Assembly (NCBI GenBank): GCA_024763495.1
Contig: JANTFJ010000152.1
Span: 1 to 6,487, forward strand
Source: Desulfobulbaceae bacterium
Lineage (GTDB): Bacteria; Desulfobacterota; Desulfobulbia; Desulfobulbales; SURF-16
Direction of reading: 5' to 3'
DNA: 6,487 nucleotides
The notes beneath the pieces are model-generated. The model was not told the DNA's origin and did no database searches. It was given only the letters and a program-made list of their open reading frames with translations. How positions within the stretch are numbered: the first letter of the stretch is position 1; each line of letters begins with the position of its first letter. Made by a program: the position numbers and the translations under genes. Of the stretch, positions 1 through 6,383 are shown piece by piece.

Positions 1-338
1 TATTTAAAAGTGATATGAGCTTTGATTTTAATTCAGCAGCTATCAGGCCGGGGCTCTATCCGGAAATTGACCGCATTGCCGAAATCATGCGGCGTTACCC
101 CCAGACTCTGATCCAGATTGAAGGCCATACGGACAACATCGGCAGCAATGCCTATAACCTCGAACTTTCACGCAGACGAGCCCAGGCTGTCAAGGATCTG
201 CTGGTTCAGCGTAATGTTGACGGTCGGCGGATAAATACGGTCGGCTTTGGCGAGGACTATCCTGTTGCCACCAATAAGACCGAGGCGGGACGACGGCAAA
301 ACCGCCGGGTGGAAATTAAAATTGCGCCTACCCGGTAA
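1..338 (+). CDS. OmpA-family protein, C-terminal peptidoglycan-binding domain (5' partial)
   Basis: The frame is open from the left edge to TAA at 336-338, so this is the 3' end of a longer gene. The ATG at 15 is probably internal, because the preceding codons (F-K-S-D) already continue the usual first strand of an OmpA-like domain. Numbering from that Met, the domain shows FDFNSA (residues 3-8), the EGHTDNIGS loop (36-44) and NLELSRRRAQAV (48-59), then a GFGEDYPVATN segment and a closing NRRVEI. Asp40 and Arg55 have the 15-residue spacing of the residue pair that binds diaminopimelate in OmpA-like domains. The family anchors the outer membrane or a lipoprotein to peptidoglycan from the periplasm. 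The missing N-terminus (barrel, lipoprotein signal or other) decides whether this is a porin, a Pal-like lipoprotein or a motor-type protein. The domain call is secure; the specific role is not. Confidence 0.93.
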   Translation, partial: FKSDMSFDFNSAAIRPGLYPEIDRIAEIMRRYPQTLIQIEGHTDNIGSNAYNLELSRRRAQAVKDLLVQRNVDGRRINTVGFGEDYPVATNKTEAGRRQNRRVEIKIAPTR

Positions 339-361
339 ATTTGTAATAGTTGTTCTGGCGG

Positions 362-567
362 GTAAGCGTTCACCAGCACCTCACGGAGTCGGAGTTTATG
401 CCCTGTTCTTAAGGGTGCTTACCTCTTTGCCCATTTGAGCCTGCTTGAATAGCACCAGTATGCTGCGCAGGCCCAGGTAAGCAGGGAACGAGACTCCGAA
501 TCTAAGGCACTGGTAAAAGCTTAGAGACTTAAATGTTGCAAAGATTTACTCCCTGGTGAACGGTTAC
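362..567. repeat. Foldback repeat with nested inverted arms
   Basis: The outer arms GTAAGCGTTCACCAG (362-376) and CTGGTGAACGGTTAC (553-567) pair at 14 of 15 positions. Inside lie further perfect stems: TCGGAGT 389-395 with ACTCCGA 493-499, TGCTTACCT 416-424 with AGGTAAGCA 475-483, GCCTGC 439-444 with GCAGGC 467-472, and a side hairpin TCTAAG 501-506 with CTTAGA 520-525. Together they give a branched fold with two arms on a closing stem. The outer arms carry the GTRA-N4-TYAC motif found in the other spacers, so this appears to be a member of the same repeat family. Whether it acts as RNA, as DNA or only as a mobile-element remnant cannot be told from the sequence. Confidence 0.6.
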
Positions 568-596
568 GCGGCAGCAGCTGTTATGCTGTTGTCCGC
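568..596 (+). repeat. Hairpin directly after the foldback repeat
   Basis: GCGGCAGCAG (568-577) pairs with CTGTTG plus CCGC (586-591 and 593-596), leaving one bulged T at 592 and an 8-base loop. The stem has ten pairs, one of them a G-U wobble that exists only in RNA read from the + strand, the strand of the upstream OmpA-family gene. It abuts the closing stem of the foldback element. No T-run follows, so a Rho-independent terminator is not supported. Confidence 0.45.
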
Positions 597-701
597 CTCA
601 TATATTATCCATCTTGACCGACTTACCCTGTTTCCACCACGTGCAGGGTGGTGTTCATGGAGCGTTGACGGTTGATTTCCGGGCCGTCAGGGTAATTGTG
701 C

Positions 702-3611
702 TTATAACAGGGGTACCACTCGGTCGAAGACATCCTTATCTTTACTGATCTGCGATTCACTGCCGATAACGCAGCAATGTCCTGCGGCCATAGCCTCTTT
801 TATGGGCAGGCTTAGAGCCTTAAGCTCCTTTGCTGAAGCAGTCAGGATATCATCCCGCTGATGCTGAATTTCCTCCTGGCTCAGTTCGGCAATATGATCA
901 GCTGTGGCCCGGTCACCTTTCATGGCCGGAGTCAGCGGGGCATCGAGCCGTCCGATGGCGCCGATTATGTACTTGCGCAGTTCTCTTTCCGCCGGGGAGA
1001 ATTTTTCGATGTAGGCTGCTGTATTATCATAGGTCTCAAGGGTGCGGCGCAGGTTGGGGTCGCGGTAGGAGGTAAAGAAAAAAGTGCCGTCATGGATAAA
1101 ATTACATCCCGCCCCATAGGCCCCGCCCTTGACTCGAACCTGGTTCCAGAGATAATCAGTGCTGATAATTGTCTGGAGCAGGCGCAGGCGGTTATCATAA
1201 TTGAATCCGGCTTTATGCAGATCAGCGGACTTGGCGACATACTGCACCTGGCCGGGAATGATAAAACCTTCGTTTTTTCTAGTGGTTAACAGAGTCTCTT
1301 TGTTCTTTTCCCCTGGCTGGAAAGGACACTTGGCTACCACCGTCATGATTTTGTCCTTTACCGGTTGACAGTCGTTTTTTCCGGCAGTGATACTGAGCAG
1401 AGCCTGATCCCGGTTAAATACGGCCCGGGCAACGCGGTTTAAATTTTCGATAATATCATCAGCCCTGGCAGCAAAATCCTCATCAAGCCCACGGATAAAA
1501 CGGTAAAAAGAGATACCGTTCAGCAACTCGTGAAATGCCCCTCTTTCCGAAAGATAGGAAGCTGCCCTGGCCCTGGCGTATATATGGCCTGACTGCATGA
1601 TGTCCATTTCCAGACCGGAACGGGTTTCCCTGATAATGTCATGTAACCGTTTTTTGTCGCTGAAGTCGGTTTTGAAAATTATTTCGTTAAGCAGTTCCGC
1701 CATTTTACCTGTTTTTTCATGCAGTGATTTGGCCGCGATTTTGAACTTCGGATAAAAAATACCCGGCTGTTTATATCTGCCAAAGTCTTCTGTCGCAAAG
1801 GAAAGTCCGCCGAGATGGACGTTGATCTCATTAACCAGGCTCATGTAATCATAATTTCTGGTGTTCATCCGGCCCAGGACGGTTTCCAGCAGGCCAAGAC
1901 AGGGGATATTGTCGCGGCTGATGGTCCCGGCATTGAAATAAAGATTAACATAACTGATATTATTACTGAACTGGGGATGGAGAAGGACTTCAATTTCAGC
2001 GGATTTTTTTTCCAGGGGCAGTATTTCCGCCTCCGGCCTGATGTCGGAGAGGGATAACAGGGGAATGGCGTCAAGATATTCCGGCAGGTCAGGAGTCTGC
2101 TGGTATTCATGAAGTTTGTCGGCCTGGGAAATTAATTCCTCCATGTCATCATCGTTCAGGCTCTTCCGGTAAGCGGCCAGTTCAGCCCGCAGTTTATCTT
2201 CCCGGCGTTTAGCCAGCCCCTGTTCCGGGCTGAGAGTAACCAGGGAGCCAAAGGTATTATCAAGAAGAAATTTTTGTATAAGTTCTTCAAAATAGCCATT
2301 GTCCATTTTTTTTCTGATCGCGGCCAGATGCCGGTCATAGCGTAAGGGCTCTAGAGGGTCAAAGCCATGAAGCCAGGTAGTCATGCACTGGAGGTTATAG
2401 ACCAGTCCCTTGGGAAAGGAATGATAATCCGCTTCACGCAGCTTAAACTCAATACTGTTAACCGCGCCTGCCGTAAGTTTTTTGTCAAGGCCGTTTTTAA
2501 CCTCTTCTTCCAGGGTCCGGCGGATAATGTCGAGAAAAAGCGGGCGATGTTCGAGGTTGGAATTTTTCAGGATAATGGAAAAAACCGGCTGGAGAATTTC
2601 CGAATCAAAAACCCCTGTGACATCCATGCCTATACCGGCCTCAATCAAGGTTTTTTTCAGGGGCGAAGCCGAAGTTTGCAGAAGAATCCTGTTTAAGATG
2701 GTCAGGCCGAGAACCGTTTCTACCTGGTCAACCCGGCAGCCCGCATAATTTAAGGCGAAAAATGTTTTGTCCCTGTCATTATCACTGTCGGAAATCGGGT
2801 AGCTGACCTCAAGCTCCTTTACTGTTTTAAATGGCTGCTGCCCGCTAATGGCTGAATTGAGAGTAATCTTTGAGAAATCAGCAAGATATGAGTCATTTAA
2901 AAAAGCCAGCTGTTGGGCTGGATTGCCATTGCCGTACAGGTAGATAAAACTGTTTGCCGGATGATAGTAGTCCCGGTGGAAGTCAAGAAACTGCTCATAG
3001 GTTAACCTGGGTATGTAAGCCGGATCACCGCCTGATTCAACCCCATAGGCAGTATCAGGAAAAAGGGATTGCTCGATTTTGCGAAAGAGAATTTGTTCCG
3101 GCGAGGAAAAAGCGCCCTTCATTTCATTGTAAACCACGCCATTATAGTGCAGTTCATTATCTGTCTCATCCAGCTCGTAATGCCAGCCTTCCTGCAGAAA
3201 TATTTCTGGTTTTTTATATATGGCTGGATAAAAAACCGCGTCAAGGTAGACATCCATCAGGTTAAAAAAATCCTTGTCATTACGACTGGCCACGGGATAG
3301 CCGGTTTTGTCGGAAAAAGTAAAGGCGTTTAAAAAAGTGTTTAAAGAGCCTTTTAACAGTTCAACAAAAGGTTCCCGTGAAGGGAATTTACGTGACCCGC
3401 AGAGGACGGAATGTTCGAGGATATGCGGTACGCCGGTGCTGTCCGGGGGCGGGGTTCTGAAAAAAATCGAAAAAACTTTGTTGTCATCATCATTGGCCAG
3501 ATGAAGCAGGCGGGCCCCGCTTTTTTCATGTTGATAAATTCGGGCTGTGCCGTTTACCTCCGGCACCTCATTTGTTGCCTGTAAAGTGAAGCCGTGCAGT
3601 TTTTTGGTCAT
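702..3611 (-). CDS. M16C zinc metallopeptidase, presequence protease (PreP) type
   Basis: This is a 969-residue insulinase-family peptidase with full-length PreP architecture. The inverted zinc motif HILEH is at residues 63-67 (zinc ligands His63 and His67, catalytic Glu66). The distal ligand is Glu163 in NEMKG, 97 residues after Glu66, which is the spacing in plant PreP. The C-terminal half holds RVKGGAY, with Arg826 and Tyr832 matching the PreP residues that position substrate. In between lie the inactive M16 repeat and an M16C-associated region (roughly 465-715) with charged helices. There is no signal peptide or membrane segment, so a cytoplasmic enzyme degrading short unfolded peptides is likely. 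The ATG at 3611 is supported by AGGA (3619-3622 on the complement), 7 bases upstream. The gene is 258 bp downstream of the SpmAB gene in the same direction. All key residues are present; the natural substrate is unknown. Confidence 0.96.
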   Translation of the reverse strand: MTKKLHGFTLQATNEVPEVNGTARIYQHEKSGARLLHLANDDDNKVFSIFFRTPPPDSTGVPHILEHSVLCGSRKFPSREPFVELLKGSLNTFLNAFTFSDKTGYPVASRNDKDFFNLMDVYLDAVFYPAIYKKPEIFLQEGWHYELDETDNELHYNGVVYNEMKGAFSSPEQILFRKIEQSLFPDTAYGVESGGDPAYIPRLTYEQFLDFHRDYYHPANSFIYLYGNGNPAQQLAFLNDSYLADFSKITLNSAISGQQPFKTVKELEVSYPISDSDNDRDKTFFALNYAGCRVDQVETVLGLTILNRILLQTSASPLKKTLIEAGIGMDVTGVFDSEILQPVFSIILKNSNLEHRPLFLDIIRRTLEEEVKNGLDKKLTAGAVNSIEFKLREADYHSFPKGLVYNLQCMTTWLHGFDPLEPLRYDRHLAAIRKKMDNGYFEELIQKFLLDNTFGSLVTLSPEQGLAKRREDKLRAELAAYRKSLNDDDMEELISQADKLHEYQQTPDLPEYLDAIPLLSLSDIRPEAEILPLEKKSAEIEVLLHPQFSNNISYVNLYFNAGTISRDNIPCLGLLETVLGRMNTRNYDYMSLVNEINVHLGGLSFATEDFGRYKQPGIFYPKFKIAAKSLHEKTGKMAELLNEIIFKTDFSDKKRLHDIIRETRSGLEMDIMQSGHIYARARAASYLSERGAFHELLNGISFYRFIRGLDEDFAARADDIIENLNRVARAVFNRDQALLSITAGKNDCQPVKDKIMTVVAKCPFQPGEKNKETLLTTRKNEGFIIPGQVQYVAKSADLHKAGFNYDNRLRLLQTIISTDYLWNQVRVKGGAYGAGCNFIHDGTFFFTSYRDPNLRRTLETYDNTAAYIEKFSPAERELRKYIIGAIGRLDAPLTPAMKGDRATADHIAELSQEEIQHQRDDILTASAKELKALSLPIKEAMAAGHCCVIGSESQISKDKDVFDRVVPLL

Positions 3612-3627
3612 AATTGGTTCCTGGGTT

Positions 3628-3862
3628 ACTTACAGTTATAGGGTTGTCGCCTCATGGGGTGTAGTTTATCGAAGCGTTATCGGTTATACGTTAGCCGGAC
3701 TGATCGCGGACAGGTCAGCGAGCTGGCGAGACTCCGGACCCGATACCCGGTGAGCAGTTACAATTACAGGGGCACTATCCGAACATTTAAAAGGGGTAGA
3801 GAAGGGTAGCTTTTACCCAACCCGAATATTTACGTTAGGACGCTTACCCCATGAGTAGTTAC
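3628..3862. repeat. Intergenic repeat-family member between the peptidase and SpmAB genes
   Basis: This fills most of the 258-bp spacer at 3612-3869, which holds no gene. Read on the - strand it starts with the 29-bp block 3834-3862, which matches 6384-6412 at 28 of 29 positions. Next comes GGGTA 3804-3808 with TACCC 3814-3818 (a small hairpin), then the 20-mer 3753-3772, identical to 6421-6440. GTGAGCAGTTAC at 3750-3761 is a copy of the shared 12-mer. The block 3686-3710 matches 5533-5557 at 23 of 25 positions in the same orientation. Near the other end, CTCATGGGGT recurs in the opposite orientation at about 3650, giving facing arms. Relative to the copy at 6384, about 60 bp (3773-3833) replaces 8 bp between the two conserved blocks. 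Confidence 0.65.
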
Positions 3863-3869
3863 AAATTCG

Positions 3870-5156
3870 TTACGACAGCCATAAATTACAGATTAATACC
3901 GAGGCCAGAATTCCGGCGGCATCGGCACACAGGGCAGCAGGCAGGGCATGACGGGTACGTTTAATTCCCACGCTGCCGAAGTAGACGGCCAGGACATAAA
4001 ATGTAGTCTCAGTCGAGCCCTGCATGGTGGAGACCAGGAATGACAGAAAGCTGTCTGGAGCCTGGTTGACTATCTCTGACATTATACCAAAGGCACCACT
4101 GCCGGACAGGGGCCGCATCAGGGCCATGGCCAGGGCCTCGGCCGGCATGCCGATCAGTTCGGTCAAAGGCGAAAAAACAGTAATCATGATGTCCATGGCC
4201 CCGCTGGCCCGAAACATGCCGATAGCGACAAAAATCGCCACCATAAAGGGAATAATCCGTACCGCTGTATTAAATCCTTCTTTTGCGCCTTCGGTCAATG
4301 TTTCATAAATTTTAACTCCCCTGAAATAACCGAAAATAAGCAGTAAACAGATCAAGGCAGGAATCAGCCAGTTGGAAAAATCTTTTATGATAAGGCCTGG
4401 AGCGGACGGACAGGTAAAGCGGTAGATAATTCCGCCGCAAAAGGCGGCAATCAGCAGCCAGACAAAGATTTTTCCGGCATTGCCCGGTTTTTCGAGGTCT
4501 GGGGTATCGTCAGGTTCTTCATCCTTTTCCTGTGGCAGATTCAGGCTGTCCGCAACCGGCGATGTTCCTCTGCCTGCCAGCAGTTTGGCCGCGCAGACAG
4601 CCACGCAGGTTGAGCAGAAGGTCGCGAACAGGGAGGGAATAAGGATTGCCGAGGCATCAGCAGCCCCGGCCGCGGCCCGCACCGTAATTACCCCAAGGGG
4701 AAGCAGGGTAACGCTGGAGGTATTGATAGCCAGGAAAAGACACATGGCATTGGTAGCTGTCCCCTTTTCCGGAGTAAGTTTCTCAAGTTCCTGCATGGCC
4801 TTTATTCCCATGGGCGTGGCCGCGTTGCCCAGGCCCAGAGCATTAGCGGCCATGTTCATGATCATCGCCGACATGGCTGGATGCTCTGCCGGAACATCGG
4901 GAAAGAGCCTTACCATCAGGGGCCGGACAGCCCTGGCAATTATCCGTAACAGGCCGCCTTCCTCTGCTACCTTCATGATTCCCAGCCACAGGGCCATGGG
5001 GCCGATAAGGCCGATTGCCAGGGTAACCGCACTCTTGGCCGCGTCAAACGAGGCCCTGGTGACCTCGGACATTTTGCCGGTATAGGCCGCGGTCACGGTA
5101 GCAATCAGCACCAGGGCCAGCCAGATTATATTAATTGATGATGGTTTTTGTGACAT
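3870..5156 (-). CDS. Fused SpmA-SpmB-type nucleoside-recognition (Gate) domain membrane protein
   Basis: This is a 428-residue polytopic inner-membrane protein made of two Gate-type halves joined by a hydrophilic, acidic linker (about 197-228). The first half resembles SpmA, with a hydrophobic N-terminal segment (about 9-25), a second at about 43-60, and the signature NMAANALGLGNAATPMG at 101-117. The second half resembles SpmB, with RPLSGSGAFGI at 348-358 and GSTETTFYVLAVYFGSVGIK at 380-399. In Bacillus the separate SpmA and SpmB proteins act in spore core dehydration. Fused homologues in non-sporulating bacteria have no settled function and may be transporters, so a spore role should not be assumed. 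The ATG at 5156 gives a natural N-terminus, but no good Shine-Dalgarno sequence is visible. The stop codon lies 7 bp before a repeat-family arm. Confidence 0.92.
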   Translation of the reverse strand: MSQKPSSINIIWLALVLIATVTAAYTGKMSEVTRASFDAAKSAVTLAIGLIGPMALWLGIMKVAEEGGLLRIIARAVRPLMVRLFPDVPAEHPAMSAMIMNMAANALGLGNAATPMGIKAMQELEKLTPEKGTATNAMCLFLAINTSSVTLLPLGVITVRAAAGAADASAILIPSLFATFCSTCVAVCAAKLLAGRGTSPVADSLNLPQEKDEEPDDTPDLEKPGNAGKIFVWLLIAAFCGGIIYRFTCPSAPGLIIKDFSNWLIPALICLLLIFGYFRGVKIYETLTEGAKEGFNTAVRIIPFMVAIFVAIGMFRASGAMDIMITVFSPLTELIGMPAEALAMALMRPLSGSGAFGIMSEIVNQAPDSFLSFLVSTMQGSTETTFYVLAVYFGSVGIKRTRHALPAALCADAAGILASVLICNLWLS

Positions 5157-5186
5157 ATCTTGTCTGGAGTTTTGTTAACTATTTTC

Positions 5187-5276
5187 GTAACTGCTCAAGC
5201 GCCATAATTTCGCTAACCACCATAATTGTAACCGGTTACAGGGTGTCGGAGATTTTTGTGAGCAGGCCGGCACAGC
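5187..5276 (+). repeat. Repeat-family arm upstream of the SpmAB gene
   Basis: Positions 5209-5276 align without gaps to 6413-6480 at 57 of 68 bases. The arm opens with GTAACTGCTC (5187-5196), as the other arms do. It contains GTAACCGGTTAC at 5228-5239, a perfect 12-bp palindrome and the most symmetrical copy of the shared 12-mer. It lies 30 bp upstream of the SpmAB start codon, so it overlaps the 5' untranslated or promoter region of that gene. Confidence 0.7.
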
Positions 5277-5427
5277 TTGTCAGTACCTTACTCCTGAGAA
5301 GTTATCATAAAAAAATAAAAAGTTCAGGTATTAATTTTAGACAATAAATCAATCAATTAACTGCGAACAATGTTAATGATACTGTTGGACTACCACAAGG
5401 TAATTTACTCCGGATACCCAAACCTCC

Positions 5428-5520
5428 GGGCGATTCATGTTATGAGCTTTGCTTAATGTTTTATCGCCCAGAGGGCTGGGCTCCTACAGGGGGCTGGGGT
5501 TTTCCCGGGTTGTGGCGATA
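5428..5520. repeat. REP-like palindrome cluster (BIME/REPIN-like)
   Basis: Three GGCGAT boxes alternate in orientation: + at 5429-5434, - at 5463-5468, + at 5514-5519. The middle unit is the clearest. Read on the - strand it is GTAGGAG, then the stem GCCCAG with a 4-base loop and CTGGGC (5466-5481 on the complement), then GAT. This is the layout of REP elements: a GTAG-type head followed by an imperfect palindrome ending in GCGA. Adjacent boxes pair with each other: GGGCGAT 5428-5434 with ATCGCCC 5463-5469, and TATCGCC 5462-5468 with GGCGATA 5514-5520. REP elements are mobilised by RAYT (TnpA-REP) transposases; none is encoded here. The first and third units are degenerate. Confidence 0.5.
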
Positions 5521-5532
5521 CCCATATATGTC

Positions 5533-5584
5533 ATACGTAAGCCGGGCTGATCGCGGAAATATTCTGTGCCCTGTAAACAGTTAC
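5533..5584 (-). repeat. Repeat-family arm abutting the glycosyltransferase stop codon
   Basis: Read on the - strand it starts with GTAACTGTTTACAGGG directly after the TAG at 5585-5587, with no gap. The 12-mer copy is at 5573-5584. Positions 5533-5557 match 3686-3710 at 23 of 25 bases in the same orientation. It faces the arm at 5187-5276, so the spacer is bounded by an inverted pair. Confidence 0.65.
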
Positions 5585-6367
5585 CTATTTTCTATACTTC
5601 CGGTAGCTTATCCAGGACCAGAGGCAAAAATAGTAACAACTTTTTAAAAAGGATAATTTTTCAATATTATATAAAATATTCCAGTGCGGGATTAGAACTT
5701 TAAGTTTGTTGGCTGTTGCCGAATTTTTTCGTAATCGGTAGGAAGCGAGTATTTCCTTGTTGCCGTAGGCAAAATATGTCCTGTCTCTCAGGATAGATAA
5801 CCAATACGCGTAGTCATCCCGCATACTGCCGAGATCTTCCCTGAAATAGCGCTTTCCCAGTATCTGAATATTGCAGAGCGCGGTCGAAGGGCAGATCGGC
5901 AATGATTTTAAAATGTCATCATAGCCGACCCTGGTTGGAACAATAAATGGGCGTAAAATTTCCTCTTTTGTTTTTTCATCAATACGTCTATAGGAAGAAA
6001 AGACAATCACGGCATCCTGTTTTTCCAGAAACCGTAGTTGTTTTTCCAGAAAATCAACATTCCATAGATCATCAGCATCGAGAAATGCTGTAAAATTTCC
6101 TTGCGCCGCTTTAATGGCTTCATTCCTGGCACCGGATGATCCCCTGTTTTGCCGGAGCTCGATAAGCCGAATCCGTTTGTCCTGTTTTTGATATTGTCTG
6201 ACAACCTTGATTCCCGCCCTGTTGTCCGGCGAGCAGTCATCAACAATTATCATTTCCCAATTCTTATATGATTGCCCAATAACGCTTTCTATGGTCTCTC
6301 CTACCAGTTCAGCCCCTTTATACATTGGCGTTATGACTGAGACCAGTTCCTGCTGTTTCTGTGCCAC
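5585..6367 (-). CDS. Family 2 glycosyltransferase (GT-A fold)
   Basis: This is a 260-residue inverting glycosyltransferase that would transfer a sugar from a nucleotide-sugar donor onto a cell-surface glycan precursor at the cytoplasmic face of the membrane. Visible motifs are VSVITPMYKG near the N-terminus (9-18), the nucleotide-binding IIVDDCSPDN (40-49), the metal-binding DXD in FLDADDLW (Asp97/Asp99, 95-102), and an acidic pair in MRDDYAYWL (Asp184/Asp185) where the catalytic base sits. The tail has YRLRKNSATANK and an aromatic C-terminal helix (KLSFLKSCYYF) as in TuaG-like enzymes of about this length, so it appears complete. The start is GTG at 6367, as there is no upstream ATG in frame and the ribosome site fits. 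It is AT-richer than the SpmAB gene and has no polysaccharide gene beside it within the window, which may indicate transfer. Donor and acceptor cannot be assigned. Confidence 0.93.
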   Translation of the reverse strand: MAQKQQELVSVITPMYKGAELVGETIESVIGQSYKNWEMIIVDDCSPDNRAGIKVVRQYQKQDKRIRLIELRQNRGSSGARNEAIKAAQGNFTAFLDADDLWNVDFLEKQLRFLEKQDAVIVFSSYRRIDEKTKEEILRPFIVPTRVGYDDILKSLPICPSTALCNIQILGKRYFREDLGSMRDDYAYWLSILRDRTYFAYGNKEILASYRLRKNSATANKLKVLIPHWNILYNIEKLSFLKSCYYFCLWSWISYRKYRK

Positions 6368-6378
6368 GTTATATTCCT
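6368..6378 (-). promoter_or_regulatory. Ribosome binding site supporting a GTG start
   Basis: AGGA on the complement of 6375-6378 lies 7 bases before the GTG at 6365-6367, the same motif and spacing seen before the peptidase ATG. It decides the start: the next in-frame ATG would cut into the conserved first strand (ITPMYKG) of the glycosyltransferase. Confidence 0.7.
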
Positions 6379-6383
6379 GAATC

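Larger units (their letters stand above)
339..701. other. Convergent intergenic region, non-coding, rich in inverted repeats
   Basis: This 363-bp spacer lies between two converging 3' ends (the OmpA-family gene on + and the M16C peptidase on -). I find no credible gene in it. It is packed with potential hairpins: the large structure at 362-567, a hairpin at 568-596, CACCAC 635-640 with GTGGTG 648-653 (or the competing ACCCTG 625-630 with CAGGGT 644-649), and TGACGG 666-671 with CCGTCA 684-689. None is followed by a T-run on either strand, so none is a textbook intrinsic terminator, although the last two could help end transcription of one or both genes. Confidence 0.7.
5157..5584. other. Intergenic region between SpmAB and glycosyltransferase genes
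   Basis: This 428-bp spacer has no credible gene. It is bounded by two facing arms of the repeat family (5187-5276 and 5533-5584). Between them is an AT-rich stretch (about 5300-5365) and a REP-like cluster (5428-5520). The promoter of the SpmAB gene should lie here on the - strand. A weak candidate is TTGTTC (5365-5370 on the complement), an 18-base spacer and TATTGT (5341-5346 on the complement), but it matches the sigma-70 consensus poorly and is not annotated as a promoter. No T-run follows any hairpin on the - strand, so the end of the glycosyltransferase transcript is not defined. Confidence 0.6.

Noticed and set aside
247..438. 63-codon open frame overlapping the OmpA 3' end and the foldback repeat
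   Set aside because: It starts inside the conserved OmpA domain in another frame and runs into the hairpin region. The composition is not protein-like.
625..689. Rho-independent terminators for the converging genes
   Set aside because: Six-pair stems exist (625-630/644-649, 635-640/648-653, 666-671/684-689), but none is followed by a T-run on either strand.
861..1289. 142-codon open frame on the + strand
   Set aside because: It is antisense to the conserved C-terminal half of the M16C peptidase, with no ribosome site or recognisable motif.
3547..3753. 68-codon + frame from the peptidase start into the repeat
   Set aside because: It is antisense to the peptidase N-terminus and then continues through repeat-family DNA.
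4480..5085. 201-codon open frame on the + strand
   Set aside because: It lies entirely antisense to the SpmAB gene, whose protein is clearly conserved. The Ala/Ser/Arg-rich translation shows no domain and arises from the opposite-strand reading.
5135..5347. 70-codon + frame across the SpmAB start and the repeat arm
   Set aside because: It begins inside the SpmAB gene on the other strand and reads through repeat DNA that is only about 84% conserved in its other copy. There is no supporting motif.
5341..5370. Sigma-70-like promoter on the - strand for the SpmAB gene (TTGTTC, 18 bases, TATTGT)
   Set aside because: Both hexamers match the consensus weakly and the region is AT-rich, so chance similarity is likely. 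It is mentioned only in the spacer description.
5456..5647. 63-codon + frame through the REP-like cluster
   Set aside because: It covers the palindromes and the 3' end of the glycosyltransferase on the other strand. The translation is an artefact of repeat sequence.
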